NCBI GenBank assembly: GCA_963643465.1
Contig: CAVIJT010000018.1
Coordinates: 3,164-67,163 of the forward strand
Source of the DNA: CAG-411 sp963643465
GTDB taxonomy: Bacteria; Bacillota; Clostridia; Lachnospirales; Lachnospiraceae
Direction: 5' to 3'
Length of the DNA: 64,000 bases
The position numbers and the translations under genes were made by a program. The notes beneath the pieces were generated by a model, which was not told the DNA's origin, did not search any database, and saw only the letters and a program-made list of their open reading frames with translations. This document shows, in pieces, positions 26,535 to 34,929 of the stretch; the first letter of the stretch is position 1, and every line of letters starts with the position of its first letter.

Positions 26535-27290
26535 GTGCTGACGCAAAGCCAAAAAGAGCAGATTTTCTATCTGTGCAAAGATAACGAAACACTACGAGAT
26601 ATTTTCAGCCAATTTTGTCATTCTATTGACGAAGATCTCGGACACTTAAATCAAATGGTTCGGAATGAACTTTCCGCTTTATCAGCATCCGTACAAATGC
26701 TGATACAAAAAAATCCATCTCTTATGGAACAACGACAATGGTCCATAATTGAAGAGAATTATAGCAACTTGTACCGCTTAATGACAATCTACGAAAATTA
26801 TCGCAACAATTTCCACACAAAAAGCACATACATTGATGTGGTGGATTTATGCGAGAAAATTTCCTCTCAATTTCAAACTTTAGCATCGGAAAGAAATATT
26901 GATTTTTTATATGAAAATCACATGACAAATCCACAAATATTACGTCACTATTTTGGAGATTCAGAGAAAATAGAAGATTCCATTATTGGACTTCTAAAAC
27001 ATGCTTTTCACACCATCCCTGGAGTTACTTATGTAAAAATTTCCCTACATAACATAGACACTACTAAAGCGATTATCCATGTAGAGTGGAATGGTACTAT
27101 GATTACCGAAAAAGATTTGCAAGATTTGAAACAGGCGCAAATTTCCAAATCCTTATATGCAAAATATAATGGCATCATCACTGCAAAGCAATTTGCTGAT
27201 ATTTGCGAATTTGATTTTTCTATTTCTTCCTCCGAAGAAAAAACCTATGTAGATTTTGGTATACCTACAACAGAAAAAATAGATTTTTAA
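26535..27290 (+). CDS. Degenerate histidine-kinase-like protein
   Basis: The start is placed at GTG 26535, 9 nt after AAGGAG; an in-frame ATG at 26451 lacks a site. The product is 251 residues. Residues about 20-95 form two long helices resembling a HisKA dimerisation domain, with RNELSALSASVQML where a kinase would have R-H-E-L. The His is therefore Asn. The following about 140 residues have the rhythm of a HATPase_c fold but no recognisable N, G1 or G2 box. No transmembrane segment. A phosphotransferase-like (Spo0B/ChpT-type) or pseudokinase role is possible. The gene stands alone with a terminator. Confidence 0.7.
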   Translation: MLTQSQKEQIFYLCKDNETLRDIFSQFCHSIDEDLGHLNQMVRNELSALSASVQMLIQKNPSLMEQRQWSIIEENYSNLYRLMTIYENYRNNFHTKSTYIDVVDLCEKISSQFQTLASERNIDFLYENHMTNPQILRHYFGDSEKIEDSIIGLLKHAFHTIPGVTYVKISLHNIDTTKAIIHVEWNGTMITEKDLQDLKQAQISKSLYAKYNGIITAKQFADICEFDFSISSSEEKTYVDFGIPTTEKIDF

Positions 27291-27297
27291 GCGAAAA

Positions 27298-27337
27298 AAA
27301 ACACACAGGCTACTTTTTTCGTATCCTGTGTGTTTTT
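27298..27337. terminator. Shared terminator between convergent genes
   Basis: AAAACACACAGG and CCTGTGTGTTTT form a 12-bp stem with a 15-nt loop, flanked by A and T runs. Confidence 0.85.
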
Positions 27338-27364
27338 GATTCAAGGAAAAACAAAAATTATCCT

Positions 27365-30070
27365 CTATTCGTTCTTGTCATCCTCTTCTTTTTGTCGAAT
27401 TCTAACAAACATCTCTGCTGCCATCATCGCTGAGAACAACATTAATATCATCGGCAATTTCCAATTAGTACGATCTCCCGTTTGTGGAGAATCGGAAGTG
27501 TAGTCAGAAGGTGTATCTTGATTCACTTCTGTTTCCTTAACAGGCTTTTTGGTAGCCTTTACTTTCGGCGTTGGAGTTGGATCTTCCTCTGGCTCCACCG
27601 TTGGTGTTACCTCTATAGTAGGACTTGGAGTTACCACAGTTTGATCCATCGGTACACTGGTTGGCTGTTGAAGTGGCGCTATAGTCGGTTCCACTGTTGG
27701 TACTACCGTCGGATTTACGGTTGGTACTGCTGTAGGTTCCGTTGTAGGTGGTGCTGTCACTTCAACTTCTGGCAATTGATAGTATACTTTCAACACAGTG
27801 CTACCATCTGGTGCTACTGTATCCTGTTCATTTGACTCAGACACAATTACATGGGTATATCCATCGTAAGTCTTTTCCTGTGCTGTTACAGATGTTCCAG
27901 CATATACATCTTCTGTTACAATGGTATCCGCATCTTGTCTCTCATATGATCCATCCGGTTGTTCTAAATAATATTCTGTCTTATATTTTGTAATAGTTGG
28001 ATCATAATAAGCATCCACCTCATAAACTTTATCATCCTCTGCAATATCTACCTGATATGTATCCTTTTTATTACTATTATAAGTATATCCATCATTGGTG
28101 TACTTCTGCTCATAGTTTCCATCCAAATCTTCTACTGTCTTTGTCTCTCCAACAGTAGCACTCTGAGTTTCTGTACTTTCTATGTATTCATATTCACCAG
28201 TGTTTGGATTTAACTTATAATAATTTAATTTTACTCCAGGCAATACCGTTTCCGGATCATAATATACATTCATCTCATAAGTCTTTCCGGCCTCTGTAAG
28301 TGTCACTTCATAATCTTCCGTCTTATTGGTGTTTACATAATAGTTTGGATATTTGGTTCCATAATTGGGATCTACTTCACCAACTGTATGAGTGCTTCCC
28401 ACTACGTCAGTTGCTACCTCTGTACTGTCTCTTAACTCATACTCTCCATTCTCATTCTTTACATAATAGTTTAACTTATAATAAGCCTCCTGTGGATCGT
28501 AATACACATTCATCTCATAAGTGGTATTTTCTTTCTCAAGAATGGCTGTTGTCTCTTGCTCTTTTGTTGTACTGATTTGATATCCTTTCTTATCATACTT
28601 AGAAGCATAATTACTATCTATATCCTCTGCACTTACTCTTGTACCAACATTATCCGTATAAATATCTGAGGTATCTTCTGCTTGAAGCTCATACTCTCCA
28701 GTAGTTGGATTCTTTAACCAGTATTTCAACAAATAAGACGCCTGTGCTGTCACCTCTTCTGGCACAGTCACTCTTAAGGAATGGATTGTGTGGTTTGCTT
28801 TAGAAGTACCAACCGCTGAAGTAAATCCCAAATATACATCCTTATCTTCAAAGCGCTCCATTGAAATTTTCTGTGTCATAATTGGTGTGCTAGGCTTTGT
28901 GGCAGTAGATAATGAACCATTTGCATAGTACACACTCATGTTAGTCCCATCATAATCTACCCATACAGTAAACAAACGATCGTCCACGCCCTTATCCGCA
29001 AATCTCGTAGCACATTTGCTATCCTTGCTTGGTGTAGCAGGTGAAGTATTAGCAGATGAATTATAAGTTACATAACTACTTTTGTCTGTTCGTTTTACTG
29101 TACCAGACAAGTTTTTATAAAGATTTCCATCTGTCTCTTCTGGATCAATCCCATTTACATAGTAAATCTTCTCATGCCCTTTGACATTTCCATCCTCTGT
29201 AATGGCAAAATGATCGAATCGCTCCTCATGATTTGGATTCTGATAGTTACTAATGTACCCACCCTGATATGGGTTAGTACCAAAGTCATCAGTTCCTCCA
29301 TCTTGTCCATTAGTCCGGAAATACAACTGATTGTCAAATCCCCAGTTTTGCAAATCAAAACTGTTATTTCCAGAAAAATAGCAATATGCTCCATTGAAGA
29401 AGGAATCTGCCTCAATCGTCAAGCTATCCTCCATATTCTGATAACCAATTCCACTTCCAGGTTCTACGGCATCTGTCTGCTTTGTAGTCATAACCAAACC
29501 AATTCCATCTCCACCCGGTTCTCTGGCAAACTCTTCTCCACCCGCCTGACTATAATTTACTACTGCCTCAGGCATAGAAAATGTGTAAGTAATAGAAAAT
29601 TTTGCATCCTCGCCAAATCGAATAGGATTTGTCAAAAATGCTGCTCCACTTCGGTAATCACAATAACTGTCCGCAGCCTCTTCACCGGATACTGCTGTAC
29701 TCTCTTTGACACCTCGAATCAAGCGGATTACATTGGTGGTGTCCACTCCTGACGTTGACTTCAGATACTTGTTTTCCTGAGCATCATCCACAATTGCAGG
29801 CTTATAAGCTGCTGCTACATCATAAGACTGGTTTTGGGAATTTACTCCTCTTCCTGTAAAAGTCCAAGAATCAGCAGAAAAGTCTACTACATTCCCGTTC
29901 TCATCCAAAATTCCCTCGCCTTGTGCAAAAACAACTTTGTCCTTTACCGCTGTGGCTGTCCCATCTGCATTTGCATCCTGTGTTCGCAAAAATTGGTAGC
30001 CACACACACTGGTTATTCCCAATACAGCTACCAACCCTAATGCCCACATACGTTTCCTTCTTGTACTCAT
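27365..30070 (-). CDS. Large cell-wall surface protein: lectin-like domain, MucBP-like repeats, SPQTGD sorting motif
   Basis: Start placed at ATG 30070, 9 nt after AAGGGGG. The 901-residue protein has a signal-anchor (about 5-25), an N-terminal region of about 390 residues resembling bacterial L-type lectin domains (acidic Gly/Asn-rich beta sequence, GGDGIGLVM, DYDGTNMSVYY), then four repeats of about 75 residues built around YKLNYYxKN...GEYE...YEMNVYYDP, then a Thr/Pro/Val spacer. The C-terminus has SPQTGD, a hydrophobic helix and a charged tail, the layout of a sortase substrate with a non-canonical motif. Likely an adhesin binding glycans. No sortase gene adjoins. Confidence 0.85.
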   Translation of the reverse strand: MSTRRKRMWALGLVAVLGITSVCGYQFLRTQDANADGTATAVKDKVVFAQGEGILDENGNVVDFSADSWTFTGRGVNSQNQSYDVAAAYKPAIVDDAQENKYLKSTSGVDTTNVIRLIRGVKESTAVSGEEAADSYCDYRSGAAFLTNPIRFGEDAKFSITYTFSMPEAVVNYSQAGGEEFAREPGGDGIGLVMTTKQTDAVEPGSGIGYQNMEDSLTIEADSFFNGAYCYFSGNNSFDLQNWGFDNQLYFRTNGQDGGTDDFGTNPYQGGYISNYQNPNHEERFDHFAITEDGNVKGHEKIYYVNGIDPEETDGNLYKNLSGTVKRTDKSSYVTYNSSANTSPATPSKDSKCATRFADKGVDDRLFTVWVDYDGTNMSVYYANGSLSTATKPSTPIMTQKISMERFEDKDVYLGFTSAVGTSKANHTIHSLRVTVPEEVTAQASYLLKYWLKNPTTGEYELQAEDTSDIYTDNVGTRVSAEDIDSNYASKYDKKGYQISTTKEQETTAILEKENTTYEMNVYYDPQEAYYKLNYYVKNENGEYELRDSTEVATDVVGSTHTVGEVDPNYGTKYPNYYVNTNKTEDYEVTLTEAGKTYEMNVYYDPETVLPGVKLNYYKLNPNTGEYEYIESTETQSATVGETKTVEDLDGNYEQKYTNDGYTYNSNKKDTYQVDIAEDDKVYEVDAYYDPTITKYKTEYYLEQPDGSYERQDADTIVTEDVYAGTSVTAQEKTYDGYTHVIVSESNEQDTVAPDGSTVLKVYYQLPEVEVTAPPTTEPTAVPTVNPTVVPTVEPTIAPLQQPTSVPMDQTVVTPSPTIEVTPTVEPEEDPTPTPKVKATKKPVKETEVNQDTPSDYTSDSPQTGDRTNWKLPMILMLFSAMMAAEMFVRIRQKEEDDKNE

Positions 30071-30209
30071 TACATCTACCCCCTTGTAATGTCCATACAT
30101 CGTTTCCTTTACGCTGTACTATCAACTATTGTAAATGACTACATTTACTTTTACATAATTATATCGACATTTTCTTCCATTTTTGTAACCGCAACCTTAC
30201 AAAAAAAGT

Positions 30210-30275
30210 GTAACTATTCAGGAATATTTGCTATAAGGGAGCAACAAATATATTGAAGGAGTTCTGAATAGTTAC
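30210..30275. repeat. Dispersed repeat family B, 66-bp copy with terminal inverted repeats
   Basis: Ends GTAACTATTCAG (from 30210) and CTGAATAGTTAC (to 30275) are inverted copies; an inner dyad ATATTTG/CAAATAT strengthens the hairpin. It lies upstream of the surface-protein gene, whose minus-strand TATAAT-like box is near 30160. Confidence 0.75.
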
Positions 30276-30290
30276 AAAGGGTGTAATAAC

Positions 30291-30409
30291 GTCGAGCAAT
30301 CAGCCTTTTTACTCGATTCGCATACGAACATTCCGCACTACGTGCCACATGTTCTTACGCCCGCCAAATACAATTTCATGCAAGCATACTTGTACTTTGC
30401 TGACTTTTG
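30291..30409 (-). repeat. Dispersed repeat family A, long copy
   Basis: About 119 bp that align with 15226-15342 over nearly the full length. It starts 2 nt past the terminator of the small membrane-protein gene, the same arrangement as at pgi. With the family B copy it fills the 30101-30502 gap. Confidence 0.8.
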
Positions 30410-30411
30410 CT

Positions 30412-30449
30412 GTAAAAAAAGGCGCACAGAAATAAACCTGTACGCCTTT
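30412..30449 (-). terminator. Intrinsic terminator of the small membrane-protein gene
   Basis: Minus-strand AAAGGCG-ACAG and CTGT-CGCCTTT arms with a T run of seven. Confidence 0.8.
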
Positions 30450-30502
30450 GCACAACCAAGATTGATTATGACATATAGCAGAAAAAATGTCAATATGCAA
30501 TT

Positions 30503-30703
30503 TTATTTGCCACATATCTTCATAATAATTGCAATAGGTACAAAAAAGATTCCAAATACTGTTGCCATAACAATTCGACCAAGATACATTTGAAATGGAT
30601 CTGCTGTAATGTACACTCTTCTTGACCACCAAACATAATTCACTGCCCAATAAGATATTATTATATATATCACCCCAACTATACCAATTATAATATCTAG
30701 CAT
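30503..30703 (-). CDS. Small two-helix membrane protein, unknown function
   Basis: A 66-residue protein with two hydrophobic helices (about 2-24 and 42-62) separated by a short loop containing WWSRR. AGGAGGGG precedes the ATG at ideal spacing, and a terminator follows, so this frame is preferred over the overlapping alternative at 30309-30650. No family recognised. Confidence 0.7.
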   Translation of the reverse strand: MLDIIIGIVGVIYIIISYWAVNYVWWSRRVYITADPFQMYLGRIVMATVFGIFFVPIAIIMKICGK

Positions 30704-30901
30704 AACTATTCCCCTCCTACTTTACTATTTTTTCAAGAAGCATATCTTTCCTCAAAATTTTCAAACAAAAATCTCTCACTTCCTTTCATATATTCATATT
30801 AACACTTTTAGCATTTCTTTTCAACGCTATTGCAATTATTTAAAACTTCTTTAGCATTATATTCATTTCATTTTAATATAATTAATAGCAGATTAACCTT
30901 T

Positions 30902-30991
30902 TTAGCGTTTTAATATCCGCTATTTGGACTTGTTTTTATATTCCTTACAAAATATGCTTTAAATATTATGCACATCATCATAAAACGCTAA
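30902..30991 (+). promoter_or_regulatory. Possible operator pair upstream of the XRE regulator
   Basis: TTAGCGTTTTA (30902-30912) and its exact inverse TAAAACGCTAA (30981-30991) flank the putative promoter of the XRE gene; further TTTAGCAT words occur at about 30809 and 30850. An autoregulatory binding site is a reasonable reading. The rest of 30704-31020 is AT-rich and holds no gene. Confidence 0.35.
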
Positions 30992-31020
30992 GAATTACAC
31001 AATTATAAGGAGAGAGAGAC

Positions 31021-31380
31021 ATGAATTCCATATCCAATACATTTGGTTTTCGCTTAAAACATTTACGAAAAAAAGCAGGATTAAGTCAAGAGCAATTAGC
31101 TTTGACCGCAGAGATGGCTCCTTCTTTTATAGGAGAAATTGAGAGAAATCTCAAAAGGCCATCTCTTGAATCCCTTGAAAAAATTGCAAATGCACTGGAA
31201 ATTTCTATTCCGGAATTATTAAGTTATGACCCGGAAACATACGAAACATCCACTGCATACATTCAAAAAGAAATTATGGTGCAACTGGAAAGCTGTACTC
31301 CAGATGAAACTGCACAATTATCAAGAATCCTAAAATATATCATAGAATTTCGAAACATGAAAGAAAATAAAGAGTTATAG
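31021..31380 (+). CDS. XRE-family helix-turn-helix transcriptional regulator
   Basis: A 119-residue protein. The N-terminal HTH_3 domain (about 8-65) reads LRKKAGLSQEQLALTAE, then SFIGEIERNLKRPSLESL, a classic lambda-repressor-like helix-turn-helix. The C-terminal half is short and acidic with no recognised effector domain. GGAGAGAG precedes the ATG. It is a single-gene unit, possibly autoregulated through the inverted motifs upstream. Confidence 0.93.
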   Translation: MNSISNTFGFRLKHLRKKAGLSQEQLALTAEMAPSFIGEIERNLKRPSLESLEKIANALEISIPELLSYDPETYETSTAYIQKEIMVQLESCTPDETAQLSRILKYIIEFRNMKENKEL

Positions 31381-31421
31381 TAACTATTCAGAACCCTCAT
31401 CCATGATGGACTTTCCTATAG
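31380..31421. repeat. Half copy of family B fused to a family C copy
   Basis: GTAACTATTCAGAAC begins on the last base of the XRE stop codon, and CCCTCATCCATGATGG..CTATAG (31394-31421) follows directly. The join suggests repeated local insertion or recombination at this site. Confidence 0.6.
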
Positions 31422-31478
31422 CGTAAAAAAACTCATTAAAAAACAGTAATGTTTTCTAATGAGTTTTCTTATTTACGC
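31421..31478. terminator. Terminator shared by the XRE and Rpn-type genes
   Basis: Outer arms GCGTAAA/TTTACGC and inner arms AAAACTCATTA/TAATGAGTTTT make a long interrupted stem flanked by A and T runs. Confidence 0.75.
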
Positions 31479-31490
31479 CAATAGTGAGGA

Positions 31491-31538
31491 CAATCGAGTT
31501 AGAGTAGACCACCTCCCACTCAACTCACTACGAACATT
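31491..31538 (-). repeat. Dispersed repeat family A, diverged partial copy
   Basis: Contains CAATCGAGT and CGAACATT, in the order of the long copies, but the middle is diverged. It directly abuts the stop of the Rpn-type gene. Confidence 0.45.
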
Positions 31539-32516
31539 TTATTTTCTATTTTCTTTAGCTAACTGCTCTTCAAGAAAACGGATGCGTTCATCCTTTTGTA
31601 GATTCTCATTCTGCAATTTTGCAGTCTGTGCTTGAAGTTGTGTGTTTTTATCTTGTAGTTCCATATTTTTACCTTGCACTTGCAAAAAATCATTTTGTTG
31701 TTCTTTGATTGTACTTTTTAGAGATTGAATTTCCTGTTTGCTTTGTTCTATGCCTTGCTCTTTGCCAAAATCTAGGGCAGAAGCCATATCCCGGCGATAA
31801 CGTTCTCTGGCTTCCATTTGCATTTTTTCTTTTTCATCGGCGGTAAGTTCTTTTAAAGTAAGAATACTCTTTTGGATGGTTTCATTTTTTTGAGCTAACA
31901 TTTGAATCTCCTCCCATGTAGTTGCCTTAAAAAGCTGTGCCCAGTAGTAAATATCAGGCATGTTTTTTTCGTCTTCAGGGTTTCCTAATTGATTCAATTG
32001 TAACATATAGATTCCAAACTTGTCACTATATTTGTGCCTTGTTTTGAGGTTGTATAAGAAGTAATCAGAGTAAAGAATTTCCGGAAAATCTTTAGGAGTG
32101 AAATCCAAAATACCAATATGTATAGTCTTTTTCACACTTTTATAATCTTCTCCAGATTTTAACTGGTCGAACATGCGGCAAAGGTAAGTAAGAGAACGTT
32201 CCGGCCAATTCCCCCAGTTTTCTACCTGCATTTCCAGATTGATGATTTGTTTGTGGTTTACTTCTAATTTTACATCCAGAATCATGTTTTTATCATCCAT
32301 CGCATCCCCTTCACTAATGGGATTTGTAATGCGGAGAGAGGTGATTTCCTCTGATTTCATAGATAGCATAGCACACAAGATGCCACGAAGAGCGTTTTCA
32401 TTTCGTTGAAGAAATGCTTTGAAGAAATAGTCATTGGTTAGCGTATAAGGCAACTTCCCAGTAAATGATTCTTCAGATTGCTGTGTATTAGTTGTTTGTA
32501 GTGTTTCATTTGCCAT
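31539..32516 (-). CDS. Rpn-family recombination-promoting nuclease (PD-(D/E)XK transposase-like)
   Basis: Start placed at ATG 32516 after AAAGGAG; the product is 325 residues. The N-terminal nuclease core has TNDYFFKAFLQ, an aspartate in ILDVKLEV (about 79) and the ExQ pair in INLEMQVENW (about 92), as in PF12784 members. The C-terminal about 75 residues form a strong heptad coiled coil rich in Gln and Asn (LQDKNTQLQAQ). Rpn proteins are linked to RecA-independent recombination and phage defence. Repeat elements flank it on both sides, which fits a mobile or recombination-prone locus. Confidence 0.88.
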   Translation of the reverse strand: MANETLQTTNTQQSEESFTGKLPYTLTNDYFFKAFLQRNENALRGILCAMLSMKSEEITSLRITNPISEGDAMDDKNMILDVKLEVNHKQIINLEMQVENWGNWPERSLTYLCRMFDQLKSGEDYKSVKKTIHIGILDFTPKDFPEILYSDYFLYNLKTRHKYSDKFGIYMLQLNQLGNPEDEKNMPDIYYWAQLFKATTWEEIQMLAQKNETIQKSILTLKELTADEKEKMQMEARERYRRDMASALDFGKEQGIEQSKQEIQSLKSTIKEQQNDFLQVQGKNMELQDKNTQLQAQTAKLQNENLQKDERIRFLEEQLAKENRK

Positions 32517-32601
32517 AGGCAAAACTCCTTTCTTGTTGTGCATTTTAATAATTATTGTTTGAAATACTTGGCGATATGCCAAATGAAAATAAAGATAAGA
32601 T

Positions 32602-32648
32602 GTAACTATTCAGAACACTCTATAATGGAACAATTAGATACGTTATGC
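32602..32648. repeat. Dispersed repeat family B, 47-bp copy
   Basis: Identical over 47 bp to the reverse complement of 19321-19367, about 13 kb away. Only one terminal GTAACTATTCAGAAC is present. It lies upstream of the Rpn-type gene. Confidence 0.8.
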
Positions 32649-32746
32649 TAGTATATAAAATTCTTTTATCAAGGACATTATATATGGATTTTCGAAAAAT
32701 ACAATAAAATTATTAGAAAAGAAGTATAAAAAATTGAGAAACTATT

Positions 32747-32780
32747 GAAAAAAGCCACTGACACAGCAGCGGCTTTTTTA
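32747..32780 (-). terminator. Intrinsic terminator of thrC
   Basis: AAAAAAGCC and GGCTTTTTT arms with an inner CTG/CAG pair; T runs on both strands. It lies 14 nt after the thrC stop. Confidence 0.82.
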
Positions 32781-32793
32781 CTTTATAATCATC

Positions 32794-34284
32794 TTACTGA
32801 AGTTTTAAAATCTTTTCAACAGTATCCTGCATCTTGTCCGAATCACAAACAATGTCATGAAGTACAGGAGCAGTACGAATCTCTTCGATTGCATTTGGAA
32901 CTTTTACTCCGGACAACTTGCAAAGTTCGTCTACTAATTCAAAGTCACCCATAGAATCATATTTGCTATCAATGGCATTCATAACGCTTCTTGTAAACTT
33001 ATAAGGACTTGCTGTAGAAGCAATGACAGTTGGTGTCTTGTCTCCACTCTTCTCAGCGTAATCTTTATATACACCTGCAGCAACTGCTGTATGTGTATCC
33101 ATGATATAACCTTCTTTGTCATACATAGCTTTGATTGTATCTGCAGTCTTTGCCTCGTCTGTGTATCCACCTACGAAGTCGTTAAGATTCGCTTTCATAT
33201 CATCTGTAATATCATAAACACCCTTTGTAGAAAGTGCCTTCATCAAATCCGCACACTTATCTGCATCGTTACCTGCAATCTTGTAAATCAAACGCTCTAA
33301 ATTACTTGAAATTAAGATATCCATAGATGGAGATGTAGTTAAAATAAACTCACGATTCTTGTCATATGTTCCTGTCTGGAAGAAATCATACAATACCTTG
33401 TTGTCGTTAGATGCACAAACAAGTTTATCAATTGGAAGTCCCATATTTTTTGCATAGTATGCTGCCAAAATGTTACCGAAGTTACCAGTTGGAACTACTA
33501 CGTTCATCTTATCTCCAGCTTTAATTTCGCCATTCTTTACTAATCTGCTGTACGCATATACATAATATACGATCTGTGGTACCAAACGACCAATATTGAT
33601 AGAATTTGCAGATGAGAACTGATAACCTGCTTTATCCATTCTCTCAGCCAATTCTTTGTTATTAAACATTGCTTTCACACCGCTTTGTGCGTCATCAAAG
33701 TTACCAGTAATACCAACTACCTTTGTGTTAGCACCCTTCTGTGTAATCATCTGTTTTTCCTGAATTGGACTTACTCCGTTCTTAGGATAAAATACGATGA
33801 TGCTAGTTCCTTCTACATCAGCAAAACCAGCCAAAGCAGCTTTTCCTGTATCTCCGGATGTAGCAGTCAAAATAACGATTTCATTCTTTACGTTGTTCTT
33901 CTTTGCAGAAGTTGTCAATAAATGAGGTAAAATAGATAATGCCATATCCTTGAATGCAATAGTTGCACCATGGAATAACTCTAAATAGTAAGCACCATCT
34001 TTCTTTACTACAGGTACGATTTCCTTTGTATCAAACTTGCTGTCATAAGCACGATTGATACAATTCTTTAATTCCTCTTCTGTAAAATCTGTGATGTATA
34101 ACTTCATAACTTCGTAAGCAACTTCCTGATAGCTCATGTTTGCTAACTCTGCAATATCCTTGTCTAATGCTGGAATAGAAGCAGGTACAAATAATCCTCC
34201 GTCATTTGCCAAACCTTTTAAAATTGCCTGCGATGCAGTTACAGTTTCCTGCTTGTTTCTTGTACTGTTATACATTAAATTCAT
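32794..34284 (-). CDS. thrC: Threonine synthase
   Basis: A 496-residue PLP enzyme that converts O-phosphohomoserine to threonine. It belongs to the long bacterial/fungal-type family: an N-terminal domain with NDGGLFVPASIP, the PLP lysine in GATIAFKDMAL (about 112), TSGDTGKAAL, and the phosphate-binding VPTGNFGNILA. AAAGGATG lies upstream of the ATG. A promoter (34364-34392) gives a leader of about 75 nt. Together with asd at 39.5 kb it covers part of the aspartate-to-threonine route, but they are not in one operon. Confidence 0.96.
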   Translation of the reverse strand: MNLMYNSTRNKQETVTASQAILKGLANDGGLFVPASIPALDKDIAELANMSYQEVAYEVMKLYITDFTEEELKNCINRAYDSKFDTKEIVPVVKKDGAYYLELFHGATIAFKDMALSILPHLLTTSAKKNNVKNEIVILTATSGDTGKAALAGFADVEGTSIIVFYPKNGVSPIQEKQMITQKGANTKVVGITGNFDDAQSGVKAMFNNKELAERMDKAGYQFSSANSINIGRLVPQIVYYVYAYSRLVKNGEIKAGDKMNVVVPTGNFGNILAAYYAKNMGLPIDKLVCASNDNKVLYDFFQTGTYDKNREFILTTSPSMDILISSNLERLIYKIAGNDADKCADLMKALSTKGVYDITDDMKANLNDFVGGYTDEAKTADTIKAMYDKEGYIMDTHTAVAAGVYKDYAEKSGDKTPTVIASTASPYKFTRSVMNAIDSKYDSMGDFELVDELCKLSGVKVPNAIEEIRTAPVLHDIVCDSDKMQDTVEKILKLQ

Positions 34285-34355
34285 CTTACTTCATCCTTTT
34301 CTATCTGTGATAAATATTGTTTCCACGTTCCTATACGCGCAATTTCTACACGCAT
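34281..34355 (-). CDS. Possible 24-codon leader reading frame of thrC
   Basis: An ATG at 34355, about 8 nt after the -10 box, opens 24 codons whose TGA stop overlaps the thrC ATG (ATGA). It would start almost leaderless and contains only no Thr cluster (one Thr, two Ile), so attenuation by Thr starvation is not obvious; coupling of translation is possible. No homology evidence. Confidence 0.2.
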   Translation of the reverse strand: MRVEIARIGTWKQYLSQIEKDEVR

Positions 34356-34363
34356 TTGAGGGC

Positions 34364-34392
34364 ATTATACCACATATTGGATTTTAGTTCAA
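34364..34392 (-). promoter_or_regulatory. Sigma-A type promoter of thrC
   Basis: Minus-strand TTGAAC, 17-nt spacer, TATAAT. Confidence 0.75.
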
Positions 34393-34413
34393 TATCAAGC
34401 ATTAATACTTTTT

Positions 34414-34452
34414 GGAAAAAAATGAGCCGACGCAATACACATCGGCTCACAC
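34414..34452 (-). terminator. Intrinsic terminator of the CD3324-family gene
   Basis: TGAGCCGA and TCGGCTCA arms; on the minus strand a run of seven T residues follows. It directly follows the stop codon and precedes the thrC promoter. Confidence 0.85.
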
Positions 34453-34719
34453 TTATCTCATCTGTCGGATGATTCTCTGTATACTTTTTTCAGACAGAAA
34501 ATATTTGACTGCCAATTCACATACCGACAAGCCTGTCAGATAATCTTCATAAATACAACGATTTCTGTCGCCTATCTCCTGTCGTATCTGGCTATTACTG
34601 CCCCAGGCAGCTCTCTGTCCCGGCCTTCTAGGAATATAAATACTCTCGCCTTCCACATATTGCTGAATCATCTCTATTATCTCTACTGGCAGAATCTCTT
34701 CTGCTCTTCTATAGCTCAT
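34453..34719 (-). CDS. CD3324-family small HTH protein
   Basis: An 88-residue protein with the family pattern: an N-terminal YRRAEEILPVEIIEMIQQY, the segment YIPRRPGQRAAWG, and a C-terminal helix-turn-helix with LSVCELAVKYFLSEKSIQRI, similar to Mor/C-type activators. Probably a DNA-binding regulator. Monocistronic, with terminator. Confidence 0.85.
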   Translation of the reverse strand: MSYRRAEEILPVEIIEMIQQYVEGESIYIPRRPGQRAAWGSNSQIRQEIGDRNRCIYEDYLTGLSVCELAVKYFLSEKSIQRIIRQMR

Positions 34720-34929
34720 ATTTGCCTCCTATAATTTTAGTACATAGGATTCACAATGGCTATATAGTTACAGTCTTTAGCTCATTATTCTGAAACACTG
34801 TATATTCACTTTCCTGCAATAGCCATTGCTACGCAAACATCACTGGTTCCTTCATACGCTTTCTCCTTTTCACATTTTTTTCCATATTAACATATAAAGA
34901 GAAAAATGTCCATCCATTTACCTCTCTGC

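Noticed and set aside
30309..30650. 113-codon minus frame overlapping the small membrane-protein gene
   Set aside because: It runs across a terminator and a repeat and lacks a ribosome binding site; the 66-codon frame has a strong one.
32745..32954. Plus-strand 69-codon frame over the end of thrC
   Set aside because: It starts in the thrC terminator and lies antisense to coding sequence.
34285..34364. T-box or Thr attenuator before thrC
   Set aside because: The leader is about 75 nt, with no T-box sequence and no Thr-rich peptide.
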